Positions 9,648 to 22,136 of a stretch of DNA of 64,000 nt are shown piece by piece. The DNA is taken from the NCBI RefSeq assembly GCF_947502065.1, contig NZ_CANMYE010000001.1:1054001-1118000 (forward strand), given 5' to 3'. The notes beneath the pieces are model-generated. The model had not been told where the DNA came from. It made no database searches and was given only the letters and a program-made list of their open reading frames with translations. The DNA is from an uncultured Pseudoteredinibacter sp. (lineage in GTDB: Bacteria > Pseudomonadota > Gammaproteobacteria > Pseudomonadales > Cellvibrionaceae). How positions within the stretch are numbered: position 1 is the stretch's first letter; each line of letters begins with the position of its first letter. Both the position numbers and the translations under genes were made by a program.

Positions 9648-10054
9648 TCTGGTTTCCAGGTGTTTGGGTGTAAAAGACTCCGGCAATAGCACGGCACTAG
9701 ATTGCGATCTAGTGGGGTAAATGGCAAGGCAGGAGCACGGGTGGCGTTTCTTAAGGCGCCAATGTACCCAGCTTATGCACACTCATTCAGGAAAACCGTC
9801 TCAAGGGGGCGGGAACCAAGTCGGGAAGAGGGGATACACCTAACAATAATCGGATGTAGTGGATCTTCGATACTAAGCGGATACAAAAAAGTGGCGAAAT
9901 TATACGCGCTTTGGCATTAGTCACCAAGCAAAATATCACTTTGAGTCAATATTAACTGAATAGTAGTCGCGTAGAGGCGGCTTTACGCATCATTAGGGCT
10001 GATTTATAGGCTCAAATGCTGGCAGCTAAAAGGCGATTGGTCAAAGTCTATCAA
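9648..10054. other. Long leader region of deaD, no gene
   Basis: About 400 bases between deaD and the unknown secreted-protein gene, both on the minus strand. It contains the perfect hairpin at 9695-9714 and otherwise shows no convincing gene or RNA family. A long 5' leader is known for deaD in E. coli, where it contributes to cold regulation, so this may be an untranslated leader plus promoter. Confidence 0.5.
9695..9714 (-). promoter_or_regulatory. Perfect hairpin in the deaD leader
   Basis: CACTAGAT - TGCG - ATCTAGTG: an 8-bp perfect stem with a tetraloop, 48 bases upstream of the deaD ATG. There is no T-run on either side, so it is not an obvious terminator. It could be an mRNA structure that influences translation or decay. 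Confidence 0.5.
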
Positions 10055-11026
10055 TCATGGTTTATCGATATAGATAAAATAACGTGAGTGTTCTGATTTC
10101 GATTGTGTACTGAATTTTCGCTCGCCGTTGACAGGACTATCTGATTTGAATAATAACTGATCCAAGTTATACCACTGTTTCAGCTTAATGCTTTGAGATC
10201 TCTTAAATTGTTCCAACCATTGTTGGGAGCTCTCGTCCCAATAGTGCTGGGATACTCTAAGTGTTGGGCCCGAACTCTCCTTGGCAAATAGGGTAAAACC
10301 AAAACTCACAGGGTTCTTCAGCTCTGTTTCGATGGCGAGCCACTGCTCGTTCTGCTTCGGTAGTTTTCTACTTAGGGCAGAGCGTTCTTCATTATAGGCT
10401 GTTCTGTGCGTAGCTATTTTGTTTTTAATACTATTCTGATCTTGCTTTTGAGCGATATGCACATTACTTGCTTGTATTGTCTGCTGTGACAGCCCCTTAG
10501 GCGACTGATGCCAGCTGCGGGGGCTTATAAGGACTTCTTGTCCTGGGCTCAGGGCTAAACTTAGGCCCTTGTAACGACCGTTGCTTTTGTCTGTGCTTAT
10601 AGTTTTGTGTCTGACTTGGCTATGTTTGCCTTGCGCTGCGGCTTTGAGCTGTTTGTTTGGGTGTTTGCCATAATAGAGTCTCATGGTATAGCCGCTCGAT
10701 TGAGCTTCATGCTTACGTAACCATTGTTGCAACTGCTTGCATTGTTGCGGGGGGAGTTGAGCATCAACTTGGCCGTTTAACACCAAGATGAATTGCTCAG
10801 AAGATGTAGGCCACTGTTCGAGGGCCTGTCTGGCAGTATTGTCATCCCAATTGCTGAGTGAATAGTGGCAGCTTAAGCTGGAGTTTGAGAGCGCAGGGCT
10901 GGCAAGTATTATTCCGAAGCCCGCCGCTAGAAAAACTCTTTTGAATGCTCTTGTAAAACGTCGGATGAGACAAACATGATTATTCACAGTGTTTGAGCCT
11001 ACTTGCCTGAGGGAAGGTGTTGCCAT
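10055..11026 (-). CDS. Hypothetical secreted protein
   Basis: Not recognised. From the ATG at 11026 the protein has 323 residues; the frame also opens with a TTG at 11098. After a basic stretch (IRRFTRAFKR) comes a hydrophobic segment VFLAAGFGIILASPALS that looks like a signal peptide with cleavage near SPALS/NSS. The mature part is rich in Gln, Ser and Lys, with two Cys near the N-terminal half (SLSCHYSL and PPQQCKQL) that could form a disulfide. Its C-terminal 100 residues look like a compact beta-rich domain ending FIYIDKP. No catalytic motif is seen. It is divergent from the flagellin-like gene with about 210 bases between the starts. The start is uncertain. Confidence 0.6.
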   Translation of the reverse strand: MATPSLRQVGSNTVNNHVCLIRRFTRAFKRVFLAAGFGIILASPALSNSSLSCHYSLSNWDDNTARQALEQWPTSSEQFILVLNGQVDAQLPPQQCKQLQQWLRKHEAQSSGYTMRLYYGKHPNKQLKAAAQGKHSQVRHKTISTDKSNGRYKGLSLALSPGQEVLISPRSWHQSPKGLSQQTIQASNVHIAQKQDQNSIKNKIATHRTAYNEERSALSRKLPKQNEQWLAIETELKNPVSFGFTLFAKESSGPTLRVSQHYWDESSQQWLEQFKRSQSIKLKQWYNLDQLLFKSDSPVNGERKFSTQSKSEHSRYFIYIDKP

Positions 11027-11235
11027 AATAACAGAAGTTCTAGGGTTGTTTTTTTGACGCTTGCGGCAGGTGAGTTTGTTTTGTTGGTCTAGTGTCAATA
11101 ATGCGCTTTCAAGCTTATAGTTGAGTAGCCTTTAATCGGCCACTTAGCGAATTGGCGACCTTTCATCTCGAATAAAGGGATTTGCAGCAGAAGTCTTTGC
11201 ATAATTTTAAGGTAAATAGGCTTGAGGGCTTTGTG

Positions 11236-11937
11236 ATGCCTGGAATCAATGACTTTGGTGGTTTCTCTCCAAGTTTTAGCAGTAATAATCGCGAGCTGAA
11301 CGATAGCTTTCGTCAGCTTAGTAGTGGAAGCCGCATTAACTCTGCAGCTGATGACGCGGCGGGCCTTGCTCAAGATACCCGTTTTGACTCTCAGATAAGA
11401 GAGAATACCGTGCTTAGCCGAAATCTTGGCGATCAAATTGGTCTCAATCAAATATCAGAGGGCTATTTAAAAGGCGCTCTTGAAGGTGTTGCTCGTGCCC
11501 GTGAGCTGGTATTGCAGGCAGGAAACGGCACCAGCGATGCGGCCTCTTTGCAGCCAGAGGCCGATAATATTGTTGAGACCGTTAACGATCTGGCGGCACA
11601 GGGCTTTGGTACTGAAGCGGAGGCTGAGGCGTTTCTTTCAGAGCTCAATTTATCAGGTTCAGTGGAAGATAATTTAACAGCGCTCGATGATCTACAAGGG
11701 CGTTTGTTGGAGAGGGCTTCGGATCTCGGGGCGCAAAGTAATGGCTTAGAGGCGCGAGTTAATAATTACGAGGTCAGTAGTATAAATCTGTCTGCCGCTA
11801 AAAGCCGCCTTTCCGATACGGATTATGCTCAGGCTGTAAGTGAAAAAAGTAAGCAACAGACTTTGCAGCAAGTGCAGATAACCCTGCAAAAAGAAAAGAA
11901 CGAGCAGGCTGGGGCAATTATCGATCAGCTCATCTAG
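11236..11937 (+). CDS. Short flagellin-like protein (D0/D1 domains only)
   Basis: 233 residues from the ATG at 11236, seven bases after GAGGG. The N-terminal half matches flagellin: RQLSSGSRINSAADDAAGLA, then NQISEGYLKGALEGVARARE and LQAGNGT. The C-terminal half ends with the usual flagellin tail pattern: SAAKSRLSDTDYAQAVSEKS, then LQQVQITLQKEKNEQ and IIDQLI. The variable D2/D3 region is missing, making it shorter than almost all filament proteins. No other flagellar gene (hook, cap, chaperone, sigma-28) is in the window. It could be a minor filament subunit, an adaptor or a flagellin-derived protein with another role; a FlgL-type junction protein is less likely given the size. Polymerising ability cannot be judged from sequence. 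Confidence 0.8.
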   Translation: MPGINDFGGFSPSFSSNNRELNDSFRQLSSGSRINSAADDAAGLAQDTRFDSQIRENTVLSRNLGDQIGLNQISEGYLKGALEGVARARELVLQAGNGTSDAASLQPEADNIVETVNDLAAQGFGTEAEAEAFLSELNLSGSVEDNLTALDDLQGRLLERASDLGAQSNGLEARVNNYEVSSINLSAAKSRLSDTDYAQAVSEKSKQQTLQQVQITLQKEKNEQAGAIIDQLI

Positions 11938-11965
11938 GCTGATCGGTAGAAGTCAAAAAAAGGCA

Positions 11966-12394
11966 TTAATCGTTTTTTTGATAGACCATATTGCGGTGCG
12001 GGATGCCCGCGTCCATAAATTCTGGCCCTTCAGCAACAAAGCCGTAGCGTGCATAAAAACCAATCGCTTGTGTCTGGGCGTGTAGGAAAATATCGCTATA
12101 CTCTTTTGCTAAGGCGTATTCGACGGCCGCTAATAGTAACTTTGCACCTAGACCTGTGCCGCGCTCTGATTGTAGTACTGCCATGCGTCCAATTTGCCCG
12201 CCTGGCAACAAGCGAGAAGTGCCTACCGCTTTCCCTGTTTCATTGGTCGCTAAAAAGTGCACGCAATGCGGATCTTTAGGATCAATTTCTTCGTGCTCTG
12301 GTACGCCTTGCTCGTCAATAAAAACCTCGCGACGTATCGCCATAAGTTGTGCTTGTGCATCGGCCCAGTTAACTTTCGATATTTTTATACTCAT
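11966..12394 (-). CDS. GNAT family N-acetyltransferase
   Basis: 142 residues with the GNAT fold. The acetyl-CoA site is IGRMAVLQSERGTGLGAKLL, with the R/Q-x-x-G-x-G/A motif present as ERGTGLG. The N-terminus (RREVFIDEQGVPEHEEID) is typical of the small ElaA/YjcF-like group, and the end (FYARYGFVAEGPEFMDAGIP) is the usual C-terminal strand region. The substrate is unknown. It sits 12 bases after roxA on the same strand and probably forms the last gene of a purB-roxA-GNAT unit. Confidence 0.88.
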   Translation of the reverse strand: MSIKISKVNWADAQAQLMAIRREVFIDEQGVPEHEEIDPKDPHCVHFLATNETGKAVGTSRLLPGGQIGRMAVLQSERGTGLGAKLLLAAVEYALAKEYSDIFLHAQTQAIGFYARYGFVAEGPEFMDAGIPHRNMVYQKND

Positions 12395-12406
12395 GGCGTG
12401 TTCCGC

Positions 12407-13555
12407 TTAGTAGTCGTCCTGATCTTCGAAATAGGCAGTAAGGCTTATTAGCTGTTGTATAAAGCTAAGTCCCGCTTCATCTTTTTCGAATTGTCTGATC
12501 ACATCTTGGCAGACTAGTGTATCTTGTTCGCAAATATCAATGGCAACTTGCACAGGGCAGTGTAGCTGTTCGCCATTTACAAAAAGTTCAGCGCTACCGT
12601 CTTGCTTGCGGAAAAATAGACAGCGCGTTTCGCTGGCTTTAATCAGGTACTCTGGAAGCTCGCACGGAGGCTCAGCTAGGCCTGCTTCATTGCAATATTT
12701 GGTTTCGCTTAACATGCGACCAAACCATTGGGCAATTTCTTCAGGAGAGCTTTTAAGGCGTTCTAGCAAAATATCTTGTACGCGCTTTATATCTTCACTC
12801 AGCAGTTCGTGACTGTGCGCACGAGTTTTGATGCTCGGGTCCTGATAGCGTTGAAACTCACTGAAACTCTCGGCCAGAGATTGAAAGTGCTCTTCGACGA
12901 GCTGTGCTTGACTAGGCGCCCGAAAACCCACGGAATAGGTAATGCAATCACCTTGGGCGATTCCCCAGTGTGCCACTTTAGGCGGCAAATAGAGGATATC
13001 TCCGGGTTCTAAGACATGGCTTTCTAGGCATTGAAATTCTTGTAGGATATTCAATGGGGTTCCGGCAAGTTGCGCAGAATCTTCATTGCAACTTTGGCCG
13101 ATTTGCCAGTGACGTTTTCCGTAACCCTGTAATAGAAATACATCGTAATGATCGTAATGTGGTCCTACGCTGCCGCCATCAACCGCAAAGCTTGCCATAA
13201 CATCATCAAGGCGCCAGTCGGGTAAAAACTGAAATTTTTCGCGTAAATCCTTGAGCTCTGGAATGTACAAATCTAGGGCTTGTAGTAGCAGTGTCCAGTT
13301 GCGATCCGGCAGCTCTTGGTAAAGGGTTTCTTCAAAAGGCCCTTTGAGCAATTGCCAGGGTTTGTCTTGATGGCTCTCAAGCACAATCCTCGACTCTATC
13401 TCTTCCTCAAGACTAAGACCGGCCATTTCATCTGGACTAAGAGGTGTTTCAAAGCCGGGCAAAGCCTGGCGTATCAGTAGAGGTTTTTGTTGCCAGTACT
13501 CACTGAGAAACTGTTCTACTGAAATGTCGCCAAGCTGGCTGAGTTTATGGCTCAT
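12407..13555 (-). CDS. roxA: Ribosomal protein uL16 arginine 3-hydroxylase RoxA (YcfD), JmjC/cupin
   Basis: 382 residues, matching the length of bacterial ribosomal oxygenases. The Fe(II) ligands are visible as His133-x-Asp135 (GPHYDHYDVF) and His196 (PPKVAHWG). The cupin barrel is followed by a C-terminal winged-helix-like region. The family is known to hydroxylate an arginine of ribosomal protein uL16 using 2-oxoglutarate and O2. It begins 30 bases after the purB stop, which suggests co-transcription. Confidence 0.92.
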   Translation of the reverse strand: MSHKLSQLGDISVEQFLSEYWQQKPLLIRQALPGFETPLSPDEMAGLSLEEEIESRIVLESHQDKPWQLLKGPFEETLYQELPDRNWTLLLQALDLYIPELKDLREKFQFLPDWRLDDVMASFAVDGGSVGPHYDHYDVFLLQGYGKRHWQIGQSCNEDSAQLAGTPLNILQEFQCLESHVLEPGDILYLPPKVAHWGIAQGDCITYSVGFRAPSQAQLVEEHFQSLAESFSEFQRYQDPSIKTRAHSHELLSEDIKRVQDILLERLKSSPEEIAQWFGRMLSETKYCNEAGLAEPPCELPEYLIKASETRCLFFRKQDGSAELFVNGEQLHCPVQVAIDICEQDTLVCQDVIRQFEKDEAGLSFIQQLISLTAYFEDQDDY

Positions 13556-13585
13556 TATTTGCCCGTCTAATAGTTTGCTAAGCGA

Positions 13586-14959
<1,374 letters not shown>

Positions 14960-15119
14960 TCACAGTTTTCTGGCAAGGTTGGGGTCAAGGTATTAGCTAG
15001 TAGCTAGCTTCGGGCTCTTTATGGGCGCGCCAAGACCGATAATTTAAGCTGCGGCATTCTACCTGAAATACCGCCTGAATTTAATGGTTTCGTCGCTCTA
15101 GAAGGTAAACGTCGTTGCG

Positions 15120-15749
15120 TTAATTGATTTCTTGCAGCCAGTTCTCAGCCGCTCGCAGTAAACGTTTACGGTGAAAAAGGATGTCCAGTCGACTACCGCC
15201 TACTTGGCGCCATAGTGTGGCACTGCGAATGCCAGCAAGTAATAGCGCTCTAACTTGCTCGGCGATGCGTTGCTGCTGCAGGTAGCTAGCGTCTCCCATC
15301 ACCTGAATCCGAAACTTGTAGCGGCTAATGCTTTCACTGTAAGCGCTGGCGATATTGGCGATAACGCTATCGTGGGTGACATTGTCAAAATGCTCAGCTT
15401 GGCGCTGGCTTTGTGCCAATCGCTCAGCAATGAAGCTCAATGATTGTGTATCTTTGTTGAGCTTTTTCTGTAGATGGAGTACGCCCATGACGTAGCGCAT
15501 GGTATTGGGGTGCTCTTTGTCAGGCCGGTTATCTAGCAGTTGGGCCATGATTCGAAGCCCCATATCTAACCCGTTGGGGCCGCCATAGACCGCCTCGGTA
15601 CTATTGGGGTTCTGTTCGAATAAGCTAGCAATTGCGCATTGATAGGGTTCGCTTGGCAAATAGCCACTGCGGGCGATTTGGTCAACTAGGGCGGTACTTT
15701 GAAATACTCCGGCCAGCGCTAAACTTATATCTTGCCAATTCTTTGCCAT
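15120..15749 (-). CDS. hflD: High-frequency lysogenization protein HflD homolog
   Basis: 209 residues, all-helical, with the family's N-terminus (LALAGVFQSTALVDQIARSG) and C-terminus (VRALLLAGIRSATLWRQVGG). In E. coli HflD is a membrane-associated protein that binds phage lambda CII; its housekeeping role is not established. It lies 14 bases after mnmA and is almost surely in the same transcript. Confidence 0.93.
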   Translation of the reverse strand: MAKNWQDISLALAGVFQSTALVDQIARSGYLPSEPYQCAIASLFEQNPNSTEAVYGGPNGLDMGLRIMAQLLDNRPDKEHPNTMRYVMGVLHLQKKLNKDTQSLSFIAERLAQSQRQAEHFDNVTHDSVIANIASAYSESISRYKFRIQVMGDASYLQQQRIAEQVRALLLAGIRSATLWRQVGGSRLDILFHRKRLLRAAENWLQEIN

Positions 15750-15763
15750 AGAAATCTAGAAAC

Positions 15764-16939
15764 TTAATGAGTCGCTTGTTCAAGCTCGCTATAGGGGTGA
15801 TCAAAGGCTTGATCGATTACCGCACCGCCTAGGCATATTTCACCTTGGTAAAACACGATGGATTGCCCTGGGGTTACGGCGCGTTGAGGGGCGGCAAAAT
15901 TAACCAACAGCTCGCCGTCAGCACCGGCTTTTACCCAGCACTCTTGGTCAGCTTGGCGATAGCGTATTTTGGCTTGCCCGTGGAAGGTGGCGCCATTAGC
16001 GCAAGGGTTGTCGCCTATCCAGTGGCACTGGCTCGCTTTTAGAGAGTGCTTGTACAGGCGAGGGTGGTCACTTCCTTGGGCGACCAGTAAAACATTTCTT
16101 TCCAAGTCTTTGTCGACAACATACCAAGGCGCTTCGGCTTGACCCTTAACCCCGCCAATGCCTAAGCCTTGGCGCTGGCCGATGGTGTGGTACATCAAGC
16201 CGCTGTGCTGACCCAGCTCATTAGCATCGAGATCTTCGATTACACCTGGCTGGGCGGGTAGGTATTGAGCTAGAAAGTCTTTGAATCGACGCTCACCAAT
16301 AAAACAGATACCGGTGCTGTCTTTTTTATTATGGGTAATGAGCCCATGTTCTTCGGCGAGGGCTCTAACCTCGGGCTTTTCTAGCTCGCCAACAGGGAAT
16401 AGCGATTTGGCAAATTCAGCCTCGCTTACCGCGTGCAAGAAATAGCTTTGATCTTTGTTGTTGTCGAGACCTTTGGCTAAATAGGTTCGGTCGTCCTGGT
16501 CGACGCGCTTTACATAATGACCGGTGGCAATGTAATCCGCACCAAGCAGTTCGGCATAGTCTAGAAAGACTTTGAACTTAATTTCGCGGTTGCAGAGTAT
16601 GTCGGGATTTGGGGTGCGCCCGGCCTTATATTCGGCTAAAAAGTGTTCAAACACATTATCCCAGTATTCGGCGGCAAAATTGGCACTGTGTAGCTTTATG
16701 CCCAGTTTCTTGCAGACCGCTTCGGCGTCAGCCAGGTCGTCCTTCGCCGTACAATATTCGCTGCCGTCATCTTCGTCCCAATTTTTCATAAACAAGCCTT
16801 CAACCTGGTAACCGGCCTGGATCAACAAAAGGGCTGAGACAGAGGAGTCTACACCGCCGGACATGCCGACAATGACTTTGGTTTGGGCGTTGGGCTTGCT
16901 GTTTGGGCTCATGGGGGGCTGCTGTATGACAAGTGACAT
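15764..16939 (-). CDS. mnmA: tRNA-specific 2-thiouridylase MnmA
   Basis: 391 residues. The PP-loop [18 protein letters not shown] binds ATP; the catalytic cysteine pair is in ILCNREIKF and [12 protein letters not shown]. The enzyme makes 2-thiouridine at wobble position 34 of tRNA-Glu, -Gln and -Lys. An internal ATG at 16912 is possible, but neither start has a strong ribosome-binding site; the family core begins at about residue 20 either way. It is in line with nudJ upstream and hflD downstream. Confidence 0.97.
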   Translation of the reverse strand: MSLVIQQPPMSPNSKPNAQTKVIVGMSGGVDSSVSALLLIQAGYQVEGLFMKNWDEDDGSEYCTAKDDLADAEAVCKKLGIKLHSANFAAEYWDNVFEHFLAEYKAGRTPNPDILCNREIKFKVFLDYAELLGADYIATGHYVKRVDQDDRTYLAKGLDNNKDQSYFLHAVSEAEFAKSLFPVGELEKPEVRALAEEHGLITHNKKDSTGICFIGERRFKDFLAQYLPAQPGVIEDLDANELGQHSGLMYHTIGQRQGLGIGGVKGQAEAPWYVVDKDLERNVLLVAQGSDHPRLYKHSLKASQCHWIGDNPCANGATFHGQAKIRYRQADQECWVKAGADGELLVNFAAPQRAVTPGQSIVFYQGEICLGGAVIDQAFDHPYSELEQATH

Positions 16940-17034
16940 CTTTCAAATAGGGGGCGCATTCTACTGCTGCATAGCTAAACTGTCCAACCGCTGGGGTGGC
17001 CCTTACATGCCTTTACTCTTGGTTTGTGCGCATT

Positions 17035-17496
17035 TCAGCTGACAGGGGCTATATAGGTTTGGGCCATTTCAAGGGGGTAAAGTTTGTTTTCCCTAAACTG
17101 CAGAATATCGCGATAAACCAACGGACTGGCCAGCCGGTCTTTTGCTTGTTCAATTTCATCAATTGTTAGCCAAACCGCTTCGACTATGCCTTGGTCAAGC
17201 TTGAGTTCGGGGTTAAAGCCCATAGCGCGAGCTGCAAAGCTATGGCGTACATAGGTAACACCGTTACTGGGTGCGCGATATAGGCTCACACCAAGGTAGG
17301 ATTTGATTTGAACATTCCAAGCCGTTTCTTCGAGTGTTTCTCTCTGGGCGGCTTCAATGAGTGACTCGCCAGCCTCTAAGTGACCTGCCGGCTGGTTGTA
17401 AAGCAGGCGTCCGTTGCGCTCTTCGAGTACCAGTAGATAGCGTTGTTGCCTTTCAACCACAGTCGCTACGGTGCAGTGTGGTGCATTTGTGCTCAT
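17035..17496 (-). CDS. nudJ: Nudix phosphohydrolase NudJ
   Basis: 153 residues. The Nudix box is GHLEAGESLIEAAQRETLEE, with the metal-binding RE..EE core intact; the final conserved Gly of the box is Ala here (EETAW). E. coli NudJ removes phosphate from nucleoside tri- and diphosphates and from the thiamine precursor HMP-PP. It lies between rluE and mnmA, the conserved enteric/pseudomonad order, which supports the name. Confidence 0.9.
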   Translation of the reverse strand: MSTNAPHCTVATVVERQQRYLLVLEERNGRLLYNQPAGHLEAGESLIEAAQRETLEETAWNVQIKSYLGVSLYRAPSNGVTYVRHSFAARAMGFNPELKLDQGIVEAVWLTIDEIEQAKDRLASPLVYRDILQFRENKLYPLEMAQTYIAPVS

Positions 17497-17581
17497 ATTT
17501 TAATTTTTTGTAGTTTTTTGACAAAATGATTCGGCAAGTATTGGCCTTTGATCATAATACTCTTATGAATCGAATCAGGCT

Positions 17582-18250
17582 TCAACGCTTTTTACTGCTT
17601 TGGCGCTTGTTTTTGGCATGCTGTTTTGTATTGCTGCGGCCATTGTTTCTGTAGGCTGCGCGGCTATTTGCCTTGCGCTTGCCGTTATCGTCGGGCTTGG
17701 GTAAATGAACCTCATCAAGCTGGTATTGACCAGGTTGTAGATCCGACAGTTTCCAGTGGCCGATAGCAGCCCGAACTAAGCGCAGCGTAGGGTGCCCAAC
17801 TGCTGCCGTCATACGCCTGACTTGACGATTTCGACCTTCACTAATGCTAATCTCAAGCCATTGTGTAGGCTGGTCTTTACGCTCTCGAATTGGTGGTATT
17901 CTCGGCCATAAACCTTTTGGTTCAGCAATTGCTTTGACTTTTGCTGGCCGTGTGGGGCCGTCATTGAGGGTGATGCCATCGCGGAGCTGTTGGAGCTGCT
18001 CTTGGGCAGGTATACCTTCAACTTGTACCCAGTAGGTCTTTTCCAGTTTTTGCTTGGGGTGGCTAATGCGGTGTTGCAGTTGGCCATCGTCGGTAAGTAG
18101 CAGTAAGCCTTCTGAATCGCGGTCTAGTCGTCCGGCGGGGTAGAAGCCTTTAAAGGCGGCTAAATGCTCCATTAGAGTGGGGCGTTGATCCTTATCAGTA
18201 AACTGACTTAGGACGTTATAGGGTTTATTAAATAGGATGATTTGTGCCAT
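17582..18250 (-). CDS. rluE: 23S rRNA pseudouridine synthase RluE
   Basis: 222 residues of the RsuA/RluB/E/F family without an S4 domain. Catalytic Asp is in [18 protein letters not shown], and the RNA-binding motif GRNRQVRRM is present. RluE modifies U2457 of 23S rRNA in E. coli. The last 40 residues are basic (Lys/Arg/Asn-rich). Position next to icd and nudJ fits RluE rather than RluB or RluF. Confidence 0.93.
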   Translation of the reverse strand: MAQIILFNKPYNVLSQFTDKDQRPTLMEHLAAFKGFYPAGRLDRDSEGLLLLTDDGQLQHRISHPKQKLEKTYWVQVEGIPAQEQLQQLRDGITLNDGPTRPAKVKAIAEPKGLWPRIPPIRERKDQPTQWLEISISEGRNRQVRRMTAAVGHPTLRLVRAAIGHWKLSDLQPGQYQLDEVHLPKPDDNGKRKANSRAAYRNNGRSNTKQHAKNKRQSSKKR

Positions 18251-18433
18251 GGAATCGCTTATTTAGACTATTGTTGTAATTTTACCACCTATACCTGAGG
18301 GCTGTCCGGTGTTATTATCGCGCCCGCAAAAATCGCTCACCCATAAAGCAATACTTAATGTCCAGCGGTTGGTGGCCTTGCTCAGCAAGTGAATTTTTAC
18401 CAAGAATCGACACCAGCTATATAAGGACGCTAG

Positions 18434-20668
<2,235 letters not shown>

Positions 20669-20684
20669 GTTTAGGCTGTTTGTT

Positions 20685-20710
20685 AAAAAGGGGCTTCGGC
20701 CCCTTTTTTT
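20685..20710 (+). terminator. Intrinsic terminator of icd
   Basis: AAAAAGGGGC - TTCG - GCCCCTTTTTTT: a perfect stem with a stable UUCG tetraloop and seven Ts, 17 bases after the icd stop. Confidence 0.95.
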
Positions 20711-20883
20711 GTGAGCGCTGAAAGCGTCGTGTGTATCGCGGGTGTTGGTTTAATTCTGAAATTTTTGGAGCTATTGACTTGCATTAGTGGATGAATGAAA
20801 GGTGTAAGAGTACGGTTCCCTGCTGCTAAGCCGGGAGGGATTGGACATAAGCTGGCGGCGAGCGCTACCAGCTTGTCACTGGT

Positions 20884-21138
20884 TTAAGCTTCCTGCAGAT
20901 TCTCTTCAGTATTACTTTGGCTAGATTTACTGCTTTCGGCTAATCGTATATTGATGGCATGCATTCCTTTATCGCCTTTGGCGGTATCAAAAGTAACCGC
21001 TTGTCCAGCTTTCAAGGTGCGATACCCATCCATATCAATGGCTGAATAGTGTGCAAATAAATCACCGGAACCTTCGTCCGGCAAAATAAACCCATAACCC
21101 TTGGCGTTATTAAACCATTTCACGGTACCCGTAGACAT
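20884..21138 (-). CDS. cspD: Cold-shock domain protein CspD-like
   Basis: 84 residues. The OB-fold cold-shock domain carries RNP1-like KGYGFI and RNP2-like DLFAHYSAI. The C-terminal 15 residues are a polar tail, as in CspD. In E. coli CspD inhibits DNA replication in stationary phase. It is divergent from clpS, the conserved position of cspD in gammaproteobacteria. Confidence 0.92.
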   Translation of the reverse strand: MSTGTVKWFNNAKGYGFILPDEGSGDLFAHYSAIDMDGYRTLKAGQAVTFDTAKGDKGMHAINIRLAESSKSSQSNTEENLQEA

Positions 21139-21407
21139 GGCGTATTTCCCTTAACTGTCGTTTTATTATAAATAGTTGTTGAACATCCGTTTCAAGAGAG
21201 GGGCTCATTATGAGGCTTTTAATTTAAACTTCTTAATGAGTTTTAAATTAAACTTCAAGTTATTCCGTTATAAATACGCTCCCCACTCTAGGCTAGTTAT
21301 AACAATTGAGTGTGAGAAGTCAAGACAATTGGCATCGGATATAACTGCAGGATGGGTTACAATAGAAATATTAGTTGGAATACGTCTAAAGAAAGTAATT
21401 AATTATT

Positions 21408-21794
21408 ATGATTGAAAGAATTTATCCAGATATTCAGTTGTCGTCTCATGATTCGGACGATGATTTACACTGGAATGGTGGTACGGTGCTTGAGAGAGCG
21501 AAGCCGAAGCTGAAAAAGCCGCCTATGTATAAAGTGATCATGCTAAACGACGACTATACCCCTATGGATTTCGTGGTTGAAGTATTGTGTAGCTTTTTTC
21601 GCCTCGACCCTGAGAGCGCTACTCGAGTGATGCTTAAGGTTCATACAGAGGGCAGTGCAGTGTGTGGGGTTTATACTCGAGATATTGCGGAAACGAAAGC
21701 CGCGCAGGCCAATCAGTTCGCACAAGATAGCGAACACCCTTTGTGGTGTGAAATAGAGCCTGATGATGAAGACGATGAGGAAGATAACTCTTAA
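21408..21794 (+). CDS. clpS: ATP-dependent Clp protease adaptor ClpS
   Basis: 128 residues, slightly longer than the E. coli protein (106) because of N- and C-terminal extensions. The N-degron-binding pocket motif [15 protein letters not shown] and the following [18 protein letters not shown] are intact. The acidic C-terminal tail ([10 protein letters not shown]) is unusual in length. ClpS delivers proteins with N-terminal Leu, Phe, Tyr or Trp to ClpAP. clpA follows after an unusually long 342-base gap. Confidence 0.97.
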   Translation: MIERIYPDIQLSSHDSDDDLHWNGGTVLERAKPKLKKPPMYKVIMLNDDYTPMDFVVEVLCSFFRLDPESATRVMLKVHTEGSAVCGVYTRDIAETKAAQANQFAQDSEHPLWCEIEPDDEDDEEDNS

Positions 21795-22136
21795 GCATTT
21801 CTAAAGTTACTTTTGGCAATGTGACCTTGTAAGTGCCAAATTTATGCTTACGCAAATGTTGAAAGCTTCGACCGTTTGTCTTAAGTTGGAATACAGATGG
21901 TGAAACTGAACTTTTGGTTTATTAAAAAATGAAATTAAAGGCAGTTAAATGACTTGCCTATTATAAAGAACCAGGTTGTCTTAGTGTTTGGGAACTGGCC
22001 TAAACTCTAAAGGTGTTTTGCTACTTTTGAATGGTGCAGTGGAAAGGGTGCCCGAAGGATTTTAAGGGTATTAAATGCTAACAATATGGCGATAAGCTGA
22101 GTTAGCACTCTGGCTGTACTTTGATGGAGCATTGTG
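21795..22136. other. Non-coding spacer between clpS and clpA
   Basis: 342 bases with no gene. It holds a weak hairpin at 21812-21840 (TTTGGCA/TGCCAAA, 15-base loop, followed by TTT) and then AT-rich sequence. It may contain a clpS terminator and a separate clpA promoter. Confidence 0.5.

Noticed and set aside
9648..9782. Longer DeaD reading frame starting at 9782
   Set aside because: The extra 45 residues are unlike any helicase N-terminus, and the ATG at 9647 has a ribosome-binding site and begins right at the usual family start.
20844..20877. Hairpin AAGCTGG/CCAGCTT downstream of cspD
   Set aside because: The stem is interrupted and no T-run follows on the minus strand, so a terminator call is not supported.
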